Part shown: positions 7,196 to 14,023 of the stretch, in pieces | Layout: each line of letters opens with the position of its first letter | Numbering within the stretch: the first letter of the stretch is position 1 | Assembly: GCA_947177515.1 (NCBI GenBank) | Contig: CAMWUU010000039.1 | Location: forward strand, 1 to 14,603 | DNA length: 14,603 nucleotides | From: an uncultured Lachnospiraceae bacterium | Lineage (GTDB): Bacteria > Bacillota > Clostridia > Lachnospirales > Lachnospiraceae | Direction of reading: 5' to 3' | Notes under the pieces: generated by a model | Told to the model about the DNA's origin: nothing | The model's input: the letters and a program-made list of their open reading frames with translations, nothing else | Database searches by the model: none | Translations under genes and position numbers: made by a program

Positions 7196-7269
7196 ATAAT
7201 AACAATCAGCTCCTTATGATATCATTCAGTTGCCAAACCAATTTATCAAAAGGAACTGATTATTATTAT
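7196..7269 (-). ncRNA. Long structured RNA hairpin between two exported-protein genes
   Basis: Positions 7196-7215 and 7250-7269 form a 20-bp inverted repeat with two mismatches. Both mismatches become G-U pairs in minus-strand RNA but C-A mismatches in plus-strand RNA. The stem can extend inward (CCUU/AAGG then UGAU/AUCA) around a loop of about 25 bases. It has no U tract, so it is more likely an RNA stability, attenuation or regulatory element in the leftward transcript than a simple terminator; a remnant of a small inverted-repeat element is the alternative. Confidence 0.45.
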
Positions 7270-7283
7270 CACCAAGATACGTT

Positions 7284-7303
7284 AAAAAACAACTCTAGTT
7301 GCT
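7284..7303 (-). terminator. Weak intrinsic terminator after the NlpC-like gene
   Basis: On the minus strand AGCAACTAGAGTTGTTTTTT gives a 6-pair stem (with one G-U) and a tract of six T (7284-7289), 26 bases after the stop at 7329. The short stem suggests partial termination, leaving some read-through toward the lipoprotein gene. Confidence 0.5.
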
Positions 7304-7328
7304 CTCTACCATGACTTGCTTAATAATA

Positions 7329-8609
7329 TTATTTTGTATTATAATAACTAGAAGTTATTGCAAAAGGACAATAATATTCTGATGCCAAATCATCAAAACT
7401 TACACATATAACCTCTGGAAAATTATTGCGTGCTTCTAACATATACACTTCTTTGTTTTTCTTATTAACTCCTGTTACCAACCTCGCATGCCCTACTGTA
7501 ACTACACTAGTACCGTTGCTATTCATTCTCTCATATCTTGTGACCACAGCATCCCCTGGCATCAATAACATATATGCCTCTTTCAATTCGGATTGATCAA
7601 CTGCTCCCGTCGACGTAGCTTGCTGTTTTACAGAATATGTACCAACCTTTTCATACCTTTCTGTTTTCGTATTTTTTATAGCATTCCAATATGTTTCTGT
7701 ATTATTTTCCATTGATACATTCCATGAAACACAAAGAAATCCCGAACAATCAATCCCATATGTTGCCCAATACGTAGACGGTTGCTTATATCTTTTATTT
7801 TCATGCAAATCATAAAAATCCTCTGAATATCTTAGATGATATGAGAATTCTTCCACAGTACATCTCTCATTCTGTGAATATGGGAGTCCTTCCAAAGGTG
7901 TATCTTTCTCTACATCACTCCCGTCATTTAAGCGAAATTGCTTTGCTGGTTTCCATTTGAAATGAGCTATTCCATTTGCACGGTTCATTATAGTATTCAT
8001 TTCGCTAACTGTAAATGAATACGCTTCCACACCATTTCCTTGAATCATTTCCTGCATCATTGCCTCATAATCCATGAACTCCTGAATCGTTACTTGAAAA
8101 CTCACTTCATAATTAGCATAAATGGCAGTAACCTTTGTTGTTCCCACATTCACTCCATAAATTCGTCCAAGACTGCAAGTTGCAATAGAAGGATCTTCCA
8201 CTTTATATTCTGCCCAATCAGACAAATTCACATAACCACCTGTTTGCAATTCTCCAACGATATCAACAAAAGTAAAACATCCATTTTTCCGAAGAATCAC
8301 ATTGCTTTCTGAAACAATCAAAGCACAAATATCATAACTTTCCACCTGTTCTTGCTGGTTCGCTATATTCGTTACTTCTTCTGCTTCTTTTTCACAGAAA
8401 GTCATGTTGTAATCCTGTTTCGCATAACCTAGAACATCCTCATAATTATCTGATACCTTTACCGGAAATTCAGTTTCCGCTATCAAATGTAATGATTCTG
8501 GCTCACCTGTTTCAATCCCAATAGCAGAATCTTGTGCCATAACTGGTGAAATTCCTCCAGAAGCCACCAATACTGCGGCTAAAAACGCTATTATTTTTTT
8601 GTGTACCAT
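7329..8609 (-). CDS. Secreted Ig-like plus NlpC/P60-like cysteine hydrolase
   Basis: A 426-aa exported protein. Residues 1-25 are a classical signal peptide (KKIIAFLAAVLVASGG, cleavage after VMA). Residues about 97-176 resemble a bacterial Ig-like (BIG2) domain, ending YGVNVGTTKVTAIY. The C-terminal part carries DCSGFLCVSW with candidate nucleophile Cys288, PGDAV at 351-355 and GHARLVTG with candidate His374, the order and spacing of the NlpC/P60 papain-like fold. Such enzymes cut peptidoglycan peptides or similar amide bonds outside the cell. The start is ATG 8607-8609 with only a weak ribosome site. The nearest upstream promoter found is the LytTR-like one at 9271-9298, so the gene may belong to the lanthipeptide regulon. 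A role in processing or tolerating the peptide is speculative. Confidence 0.7.
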   Translation of the reverse strand: MVHKKIIAFLAAVLVASGGISPVMAQDSAIGIETGEPESLHLIAETEFPVKVSDNYEDVLGYAKQDYNMTFCEKEAEEVTNIANQQEQVESYDICALIVSESNVILRKNGCFTFVDIVGELQTGGYVNLSDWAEYKVEDPSIATCSLGRIYGVNVGTTKVTAIYANYEVSFQVTIQEFMDYEAMMQEMIQGNGVEAYSFTVSEMNTIMNRANGIAHFKWKPAKQFRLNDGSDVEKDTPLEGLPYSQNERCTVEEFSYHLRYSEDFYDLHENKRYKQPSTYWATYGIDCSGFLCVSWNVSMENNTETYWNAIKNTKTERYEKVGTYSVKQQATSTGAVDQSELKEAYMLLMPGDAVVTRYERMNSNGTSVVTVGHARLVTGVNKKNKEVYMLEARNNFPEVICVSFDDLASEYYCPFAITSSYYNTK

Positions 8610-8674
8610 ATTCTTAACCCTGCACCGTATTCCAACAGTGCGCCCTTTCTTGAAACAAAACTCTTAGTTACCTT

Positions 8675-8827
8675 TCAAAAATTCTTATCCACCTTTTCAA
8701 ATGCTCTATCTTTTTCTTCCAATTCCATTAAGAGGAGGTATAATTCCTTTGCATCTTTTCTTAAAAATCCTTCCTTAAAAATGTTTTTGGATGATAATCG
8801 ATAGAAACTATTTAGTTTTGGTTTAAT
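8675..8827 (-). pseudogene. Decayed small gene, function unknown
   Basis: The minus frame encodes 50 natural-looking residues (FLRKDAKELYLLLMELEEKD in the middle) but has no proper start: ATT follows a stop codon. A good ribosome site (AAAGGAGGG) and a GTG (8829-8831) lie just upstream in another frame, where GTG-AAT is followed at once by TAA. Removing one A would join that GTG to this frame and give about 51 aa. It looks like a small helical protein inactivated by a one-base insertion; no family is recognised. It lies upstream of the secreted NlpC-like gene. Confidence 0.35.
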
Positions 8828-8903
8828 TCACAAGCAACCCTCCTTTCAAATAGTTATAACTTCTCAGAATCTTAAGTTCTTCTTTTGTAAGGATTTCATA
8901 CCC
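8823..8903 (-). pseudogene. C-terminal remnant of an unknown protein
   Basis: The frame reads YEILTKEELKILRSYNYLKG and ends at TAA 8823-8825, with a stop and no start upstream. Losing one G from the GGGG just upstream would extend it into another open stretch. Protein-like composition and absence of a start point to decay. Family unknown. Confidence 0.25.
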
Positions 8904-9015
8904 CTATTTCAAAAATCACTACTTTTTTGTAAAAACCTCGGCAGACCGCCTAAAATTGTGGTGAAAGTCAGTTGTTTATAATTTTGTCAACCAACTGGAG
9001 GCGATTTTTCGTTAC
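8904..9015. other. Region of nested inverted repeats, no gene
   Basis: CGCCT near 8949 pairs with AGGCG near 9000 and encloses CAGTTG and CAACTG arms. This could be the end of a small insertion or a structured RNA. No transposase is recognised. Confidence 0.3.
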
Positions 9016-9183
9016 CTACAAATCCTGACCTCTGATCAGAATACTTTCGTATCCGATTTCCTTAAGTTTTATTCTGATTCCTTTATTCTTTCTGAAAACA
9101 CATATTTGTATATCGTATAGTTCTGATATCTCGATCTTTCTCAGACGGATTCCATTGTCATTTTCAGGCGGCATCTCATTCAT
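9016..9183 (-). CDS. Possible 55-aa basic peptide of unknown function
   Basis: A minus frame from ATG 9181-9183 to TAG 9016-9018 encodes a basic, protein-like peptide (segments IRLRKIEISELYD and GIRIKLKEIGYESILIRGQD). The ribosome site is poor. It is the first open frame after the LytTR-like promoter at 9271-9298, which is the main reason to record it. It may be the end of a decayed transposase or element protein instead. No family is recognised. Confidence 0.3.
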   Translation of the reverse strand: MNEMPPENDNGIRLRKIEISELYDIQICVFRKNKGIRIKLKEIGYESILIRGQDL

Positions 9184-9270
9184 TGAGATTCCGAGAAATT
9201 ATGAATGTTTCAAGGCGATCAAGAAAGAGATTTGAACGCCAAATGACTTAACTATTTGCTAAGTAATTAC

Positions 9271-9298
9271 ATTATAAGCCTTTAAGAATAATTTGCAA
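9271..9298 (-). promoter_or_regulatory. Second regulated promoter, downstream of lanM
   Basis: On the minus strand TTGCAA (9293-9298), a 16-base spacer and a perfect TATAAT (9271-9276). It reads leftward away from the 3' end of lanM, with a predicted start near 9264, toward the small frame at 9183 and the NlpC-like gene. Confidence 0.65.
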
Positions 9299-9304
9299 TA
9301 GCTT

Positions 9305-9339
9305 GGCTTCCATTGGTTGGTAAATGGCTGTAAATGGTA
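9305..9339 (-). promoter_or_regulatory. LytTR-like direct-repeat pair at the second promoter
   Basis: Minus-strand boxes AACCAATGGAAGCC (9305-9318) and TACCATTTACAGCC (9326-9339) are 21 bp apart, and the proximal box ends 6 bp before the -35. Their sequence and placement match the lanA promoter boxes, so the same response regulator probably binds both. Confidence 0.7.
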
Positions 9340-9370
9340 TCTAATCATGACAGATTTTACTTGAACCAAT

Positions 9371-10471
9371 CTAAATATCTATACTTAATATCTTTTTTGT
9401 TTCTTCAAATCCTAAAAGAAAATAAATTCCAATTCCTGTAATACCTCCCATTAGACCGTAATTGTTTCGCTCATGCAAGTTTATCTTAATATCGTTTTCC
9501 TTCGTGAATCTACCGACTTCTTCCAACATTTTCTCTTTTAATTGCCCTCCATACTCCTCCATACAATTCATAAAATACAACACAATATTCCCAAAGTTAC
9601 CATGGCACAAACAAAGATTCTCACTTCGATACAACTTTTCACTTTTCCTTTTATTTTTTGTAAAATTTCTTATTGATTTTTCCAACCACTCACGAAATTC
9701 TCCTGTAACATAATCCATTGTAAGATACCGTGCCATTAAAATACCACCCCACCCATGACACCATGCCATACCATGTCCTTTTTCTCCTAAATCTTTTTTA
9801 TTATTTGAATCTATATTTTCTTGCTCTTTTCTTTCTCGTAAATCCATCCAATCTTGTAAATTCTCGTCAAAAAAATGCTCGTCATATAAAAATGCTTGGT
9901 ACGCTGCCTTTGTATACTTCTCATCTCCTGTAATAAATCCAAGTTTAGCAAATGCCAGCATAATTCCACTTGCTCCATGAGCAAATCCTGTAAGGGCTAT
10001 CCCAGTTACAGGGTTTATCCATCCCATCCCCCAATCGTACCTTGTTGCAGACGAAAGCAAAATGTCCCCTGCCCCCCTTGCCCATTCCACATACTGCTTA
10101 TCACCTGTCAATTTGTATGCACAAAGCAAAACTAAAATTGCTCCTGCATTCCCTCCAACCACATCATAGTCTTTATCTTCCATAAACAATTTGCTCACAA
10201 TCTCACATTGCAATTTTGTATATTCCAAAAATTTATAATCTTTATTTGTCAGGTACAACAGCATATAAGCAAATGCAATGGATGCCTCCCCATAAAATGC
10301 CCCCGTTGGCATCTTTTCTTGAATCCCTTTTACTTTTGAATCCGTATGCAAAAACAGTTTCCCTGTCAGAATATTTGCCATCTCTTGATAACATTTCTTT
10401 TGGGTTTCTTTCGCTAATCCCTGCATGAAAACAGCAATACCCGCTATTCCATCGTACAAGTACAACTCCAT
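9371..10471 (-). CDS. lanM: LanM C-terminal part: LanC-like lanthionine cyclase domain
   Basis: This 366-aa frame is the cyclase half of a class II lanthipeptide synthetase. It adds cysteine thiols to dehydrated Ser/Thr to form thioether rings. The zinc ligands of the family are present: Cys238 in WCHGWGG, and Cys289-His290 in LCHGNFGN. GFAHGASG (His165) and the entry motif LYDGIAGIAVF (about 5-15) also match. The ATG at 10469-10471 has no ribosome site. Reading the same frame upstream gives a natural continuation (QGCIIRPMELYLYDG) of the preceding dehydratase, so the two frames are halves of one LanM split by a frameshift rather than two genes. As written, the cyclase would not be made efficiently. 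Confidence 0.88.
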   Translation of the reverse strand: MELYLYDGIAGIAVFMQGLAKETQKKCYQEMANILTGKLFLHTDSKVKGIQEKMPTGAFYGEASIAFAYMLLYLTNKDYKFLEYTKLQCEIVSKLFMEDKDYDVVGGNAGAILVLLCAYKLTGDKQYVEWARGAGDILLSSATRYDWGMGWINPVTGIALTGFAHGASGIMLAFAKLGFITGDEKYTKAAYQAFLYDEHFFDENLQDWMDLRERKEQENIDSNNKKDLGEKGHGMAWCHGWGGILMARYLTMDYVTGEFREWLEKSIRNFTKNKRKSEKLYRSENLCLCHGNFGNIVLYFMNCMEEYGGQLKEKMLEEVGRFTKENDIKINLHERNNYGLMGGITGIGIYFLLGFEETKKILSIDI

Positions 10472-10479
10472 CGGTCGGA

Positions 10480-12327
10480 TTATACACCCCTGCCCCTGTG
10501 ATTTGCCATCATAATGTTAATCCATCCCACGGACTTCTTATCATCAGACCAATGGGCTTCTTTCAATAAGATTTCTCCGATATTTTCTGCAATACAAATC
10601 TCTGCCTGCCTTCGCTCTCTATTTATCTTTCCACCTTTTAATGTTCCTTTTATCTTTAATAACACATCATATCCCCGTAATTTATTTTCTTGATACACCT
10701 CCGCTTTTTGCCCCGTACTATTTGTAGAAGTCACAATTTGGATTAACTTTTTCTGATATTCCATATTTTGTTGACTCATCCGAAAAAAACGCTCTTTCAT
10801 ACACTGCATGGATGACTTTAAAAAATAATTCTTATAAATATTCCCTGTTGCACTATGTAAGTCGGTTTTATTTGCTTCATACCAAAAATAAGGGATATCC
10901 CCTCTCTTTAATTCCTCACCTTCCTGCATCTGAACCCATTGTATTTTTTTAATTTTACATTGATTATTTTGGTAAATTAGTTCTTCTAATAAGGTTTCTC
11001 TCTTTTTTTCATTCATTAAATAATCTGGATGGTACATTGACATCAGTAATAAAAAGTATTCCTGTGTCTGCCGTGCCACATAGCGAACATTCACTTTTTC
11101 AAATATTTTTATCCTTTCTAATACCTGTTCTTTGTTTTGAATAAGAAATTGATAAAGCTTTTCAAACCCCAAAATAATTTCCTTTCGGAATTTGCCCGGC
11201 TGTATAAACTCCCCATTTAAAGTTGCGCGATTTTTTCCTTCTTTCAGATATGGTCTTTGATATTCTACATGCATCCATATCGTACCCGGATTTACAACTA
11301 CAGGAAAATCCATTGATACAAACTGACCGCCACCCCCATTGATTGCCCCGATATTCACTCCTTCCCCTTCTTTATCCCACACATACATTGGAAGTAAGCC
11401 CGTTTGCAGCACGGATTCCATAAAAACCCTTTTTTCCTCTTCCAAGCTTTCCGTTCTCCTGCTTCCAACTGCTAATTCCAAATCAATCAAAACTGGATAT
11501 TCCCCATGCGCAATCAAATTCTCATAATGCATATCCTCCGAACCTAATAGGTAACTGATACCCAAAAGAATACCATTTCTCTCATAATACCGTTCTAATT
11601 CATCGTAAGAAATACAGGGTAAAACGGATACCCAACTACACCAACCATATTCACCCCTATCCCAGACAGAATTCCACCAATAAACAATACCCAATTTTTC
11701 GCAGATCCATTGGAGAAACTCTTTATACACCTGATCGATGGTAAGATTTCTTGGTTTATAAACAATTTTCTCTTCGTTATCCAATTCTAATATCAACACC
11801 GTTTTCCCCTGATTATGCATGTCTGATGCACCGCAATCAATCTTTTGTATTTTGTGACAGGGGTTGTTTTGAAAAAAGCGAAAATTGATTTCTTCTATAT
11901 CTGATTCAAAACGTCCTATTACTTCACAGATATTTTGCGCGGATAAAGTCAAAAAAGACATTATATCCTGGTACATAATAGGATATTCATTGTAAATTTC
12001 CTTTAAATAAGAAGAATCGCCGAGAAAGCAATTTGCAAAATAACAATATTTATCTCTTTCGTCTTTTCCTTGGAGTTCTCCGCACTCCTCGCAAAGTTCC
12101 ATCTCAAAAATTAAAGTACGCAAGGTAATTCTCTTTAAATATCCAAGAAAAGCCTGAACAAAATTTTTTGTAAACTCTGGAATTACACTACCACATTCCT
12201 TTTTAATTACTTCAAAAAAAATCACTTTCAAATGTTCATAAAACAGGCTATAGTCCCCCTGATCTGCTATATCATACTTTCTTTCCAGTTTCCAATAATG
12301 TTCTTCTATTTCTTTTTTTAGTATCAA
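10480..12327 (-). CDS. lanM: LanM N-terminal part: lanthipeptide dehydratase domain (frameshifted)
   Basis: This 615-aa frame is the DUF4135 dehydratase of a class II lanthipeptide synthetase, which phosphorylates Ser/Thr of the precursor with ATP and eliminates phosphate. Kinase-like active-site motifs are intact: ASDMHNQG (Asp169, His171), VYKPR (Lys191), SEDMHYEN (Asp265, His267, Asn270) and IDLE (Asp282); GDIPYFW and RYVARQTQEY are further family signatures. The TTG start has GGGAGG 7 bases upstream. It ends at TAA 10480-10482 just after two GGGG runs, where the cyclase continues in the minus-one frame. One added base would fuse them into about 985 aa, typical for LanM. It follows the precursor gene across a terminator hairpin. 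Confidence 0.9.
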   Translation of the reverse strand: MILKKEIEEHYWKLERKYDIADQGDYSLFYEHLKVIFFEVIKKECGSVIPEFTKNFVQAFLGYLKRITLRTLIFEMELCEECGELQGKDERDKYCYFANCFLGDSSYLKEIYNEYPIMYQDIMSFLTLSAQNICEVIGRFESDIEEINFRFFQNNPCHKIQKIDCGASDMHNQGKTVLILELDNEEKIVYKPRNLTIDQVYKEFLQWICEKLGIVYWWNSVWDRGEYGWCSWVSVLPCISYDELERYYERNGILLGISYLLGSEDMHYENLIAHGEYPVLIDLELAVGSRRTESLEEEKRVFMESVLQTGLLPMYVWDKEGEGVNIGAINGGGGQFVSMDFPVVVNPGTIWMHVEYQRPYLKEGKNRATLNGEFIQPGKFRKEIILGFEKLYQFLIQNKEQVLERIKIFEKVNVRYVARQTQEYFLLLMSMYHPDYLMNEKKRETLLEELIYQNNQCKIKKIQWVQMQEGEELKRGDIPYFWYEANKTDLHSATGNIYKNYFLKSSMQCMKERFFRMSQQNMEYQKKLIQIVTSTNSTGQKAEVYQENKLRGYDVLLKIKGTLKGGKINRERRQAEICIAENIGEILLKEAHWSDDKKSVGWINIMMANHRGRGV

Positions 12328-12345
12328 TTTTTATCCTCCCTTTGT

Positions 12346-12375
12346 AAAAAAGGAGTAAGAAAATTTTCTTACTCC
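12346..12375 (-). terminator. Terminator/attenuator between precursor and lanM
   Basis: On the minus strand GGAGTAAGAAAA and TTTTCTTACTCC form a perfect 12-bp inverted repeat (12352-12375), followed by TTTTTT (12346-12351). In class II lanthipeptide operons such elements allow abundant precursor transcript with limited read-through into the synthetase. The lanM ribosome site lies just beyond. Confidence 0.85.
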
Positions 12376-12405
12376 AAGCAATCGCCAAATATTTATCTAC
12401 TTCTT

Positions 12406-12576
12406 TTATGGGCAACAAAACAAGGTTAAAACTCCACTACATCCTACAGTTATTGTTGATTTCACATGGTTACTGTTTCTCATTTGCAATTTTTTAATCT
12501 GTTCTACCTCCATTTGTACATTTCCCGCCGCTGTACTATTTCCCCGTTTTGCTCTTCTTAATTCCTCCTTGCTCAC
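12406..12576 (-). CDS. lanA: Class II lanthipeptide precursor peptide, lacticin-481-like core
   Basis: A 56-aa peptide from GTG 12574-12576, chosen because AAAGGAGG lies 6 bases upstream. The leader is charged and helical (MEVEQIKKLQM near residues 22-32). The C-terminal core ends STITVGCSGVLTLFCCP: Ser40, Thr41, Thr43, Ser47 and Thr51 are dehydratable and Cys46, Cys54 and Cys55 can form up to three rings. The T-x-T-x-x-C then C-C arrangement resembles the ring-A and tail pattern of lacticin 481 and salivaricin A, but the acidic residue before the first Cys (Glu or Asp in those) is Gly here. The leader lacks the usual double-glycine cleavage pair near the core; only Ala17-Gly18 is present, far upstream. 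It lies between its kinase and LanM, and its promoter has LytTR-like boxes. Confidence 0.85.
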   Translation of the reverse strand: MSKEELRRAKRGNSTAAGNVQMEVEQIKKLQMRNSNHVKSTITVGCSGVLTLFCCP

Positions 12577-12582
12577 AATAAA

Positions 12583-12590
12583 CCTCCTTT
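12583..12590 (-). promoter_or_regulatory. Ribosome binding site deciding the precursor start
   Basis: AAAGGAGG on the minus strand, 6 bases before GTG 12576. It lies inside the longer frame (in-frame ATG at 12594), so the longer starts would translate the ribosome site itself and are unlikely. Confidence 0.8.
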
Positions 12591-12604
12591 TCATGTTTTT
12601 AATA

Positions 12605-12633
12605 TATATACCATATTTTCTTACTCTTGACAA
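12605..12633 (-). promoter_or_regulatory. Precursor (lanA) promoter
   Basis: On the minus strand TTGTCA (12628-12633), a 17-base spacer and TATATA (12605-12610), about 28 bases before the GTG start. It lies just after the end of the kinase gene, so the precursor and lanM can be transcribed separately from the two-component genes. Confidence 0.75.
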
Positions 12634-12639
12634 CGCCTT

Positions 12640-12674
12640 GGCTGTGAAAGGTTAATTTTTGACTTCCAATGGTT
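12640..12674 (-). promoter_or_regulatory. LytTR-like direct-repeat pair at the precursor promoter
   Basis: Minus-strand boxes AACCTTTCACAGCC (12640-12653) and AACCATTGGAAGTC (12661-12674) are 21 bp apart, with the proximal box 6 bp before the -35. Two 9-bp or longer direct repeats on the same helix face just upstream of a promoter are the known site type for LytTR regulators such as AgrA and PlnC. The adjacent response regulator is the likely ligand. Confidence 0.75.
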
Positions 12675-12700
12675 TCCAAAAACAAGAACCAACATATATA

Positions 12701-14023
12701 TCAGTCAGAAAATCCATTCAAATATAATATGACTTGAAACAGCTTGCCTGAAATTTTCAACTTCATATATCCCTCTCTTTCCTGTACGATTCTTTTTACA
12801 CTTCGCAGCCCAAAACCATGTAATTTTTCTTCCTTTTTACTTGTTTTTAAAGATTTCATTCCCTCGCCATCCATCTCTTTTTCCATGAAATTAGAAATCA
12901 AAACAACCAATTTTCTTCCATACCTACGGCATATTATATTCATCCTGCGTTCTATCTCTTCCGTGCATTTCGCACTGGCTTCAATAGCATTATCTAGCAG
13001 GTTTGTAAAAAGAGAACATATCTCTGCAGCAGACAAATTCAAATCGCCCATATCATCCGATTTACACCGAATCTTAATCTGTGTTTTACTTGCGTCTTGA
13101 AACTTCATATTCAAAACCAAGTCCAAAATTTTATGGTTTGTCCAAACCACAGTTTCTCCTTTTTGTATTTCCCCAGCAATCTGTACAATATATGCTTCAC
13201 AATCATCCAATTTCACTTCTCTCATCATTCCCAAGATTGTTCGCAAATGATTTTTCATATCATGAATAAGAATGGACTTTTCATCGTACACTTTGATCAA
13301 TGCTTGATAATTGCTTTCTAACAAAGCAATTTCCATTTTTTGCATCCTATTTTCACCTTCTACCCTTTGCCATAAAATACTAAAATAAAATCCCAAAACC
13401 ATCAAAATAAATCCCAAAATAAAAAAACACCATTGATAAAACAATCTGCTCACTGTTTCTTGCAAATAAATTTTCTGAAAGTAAACCATAAAAGGTAATA
13501 GAAAAATCCCTAAAATCATTATTTTTTTTTGATATTTTAAAGTTTCTTGTTTTTTTTCAATTAGCCACCTTCTAAGTATACGTCCAACGGGTAATAATAT
13601 AATGGCACACAAAAGCAAATACCATCCCCTCCATACGCCAGCGGACAAAAGGATTTCGTTTTTCCCTCCAAACCAATCCGCACCTAAATATGTACAGGTT
13701 AAAATAAAAAAATCAATCAAGGCAAAACTTATATTAATCAACAGATTGGAACATAATGCACTTTGGAAATTACATTCATAAAGAAATATACTTATCAAAG
13801 ATTCAATTAGAACGATAAGCAATAGCAAACCGTTTGAAAATGGTAAATTCATATAGATTTCATTTACTGTCTGAAGCACTGCTGTTAAAGTAATGGCTAC
13901 TGCCTGTCCAACAAAAAGCTGTCTTTTGCTTCGTCTGGCTTCAAAAGCTCCATCCACAACCTGCAATGCCACCCAAGTCTTTATTGCTGTATTGATATAC
14001 TCACATAGGTAATAAAAAACCAT
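12701..14023 (-). CDS. AgrC-like (HPK10) membrane histidine kinase
   Basis: A 440-aa sensor kinase. The first 220 residues hold about six or seven hydrophobic segments and little extracellular sequence, the design of peptide-sensing AgrC/PlnB-type kinases. The phosphorylated His is in LIHDMKNHLRTILG (about His254). The ATP-binding domain has the N box FTNLLDNAIEA (Asn near 341) and the G box HGFGLRSVKRIV (about 402). The ATG at 14021-14023 is chosen because GGGGAGG lies 9 bases upstream and it overlaps the regulator stop as TGATG; a TTG at 14041 lies too close to the ribosome site. It is translationally coupled to the regulator. It probably senses a peptide outside the cell, perhaps the lanthipeptide itself; no AgrB/AgrD pair is visible. 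Confidence 0.9.
   Translation of the reverse strand: MVFYYLCEYINTAIKTWVALQVVDGAFEARRSKRQLFVGQAVAITLTAVLQTVNEIYMNLPFSNGLLLLIVLIESLISIFLYECNFQSALCSNLLINISFALIDFFILTCTYLGADWFGGKNEILLSAGVWRGWYLLLCAIILLPVGRILRRWLIEKKQETLKYQKKIMILGIFLLPFMVYFQKIYLQETVSRLFYQWCFFILGFILMVLGFYFSILWQRVEGENRMQKMEIALLESNYQALIKVYDEKSILIHDMKNHLRTILGMMREVKLDDCEAYIVQIAGEIQKGETVVWTNHKILDLVLNMKFQDASKTQIKIRCKSDDMGDLNLSAAEICSLFTNLLDNAIEASAKCTEEIERRMNIICRRYGRKLVVLISNFMEKEMDGEGMKSLKTSKKEEKLHGFGLRSVKRIVQEREGYMKLKISGKLFQVILYLNGFSD

Noticed and set aside
8601..8804. 67-codon plus-strand open frame
   Set aside because: Antisense to the start of the secreted protein and to the decayed minus-strand fragment; no ribosome site.
8945..9005. 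Nested inverted repeats as an insertion sequence end
   Set aside because: No matching second end, target duplication or transposase was found; kept only as a described region.
10480..10500. Programmed ribosomal frameshift in lanM
   Set aside because: The needed direction is minus one, but no X-XXY-YYZ heptamer or obvious downstream stimulatory structure is present; a one-base deletion or error is simpler.
12613..12627. The string GAGTAAGAAAAT occurs in both the lanA promoter spacer and the lanA-lanM terminator
   Set aside because: Short, A-rich, and explained by composition; no consistent position or orientation to suggest a binding site.
12577..12633. Longer N-terminus for the lanthipeptide precursor
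   Set aside because: It would include the -35/-10 region and the AAAGGAGG site as coding; the GTG at 12576 has ideal spacing.
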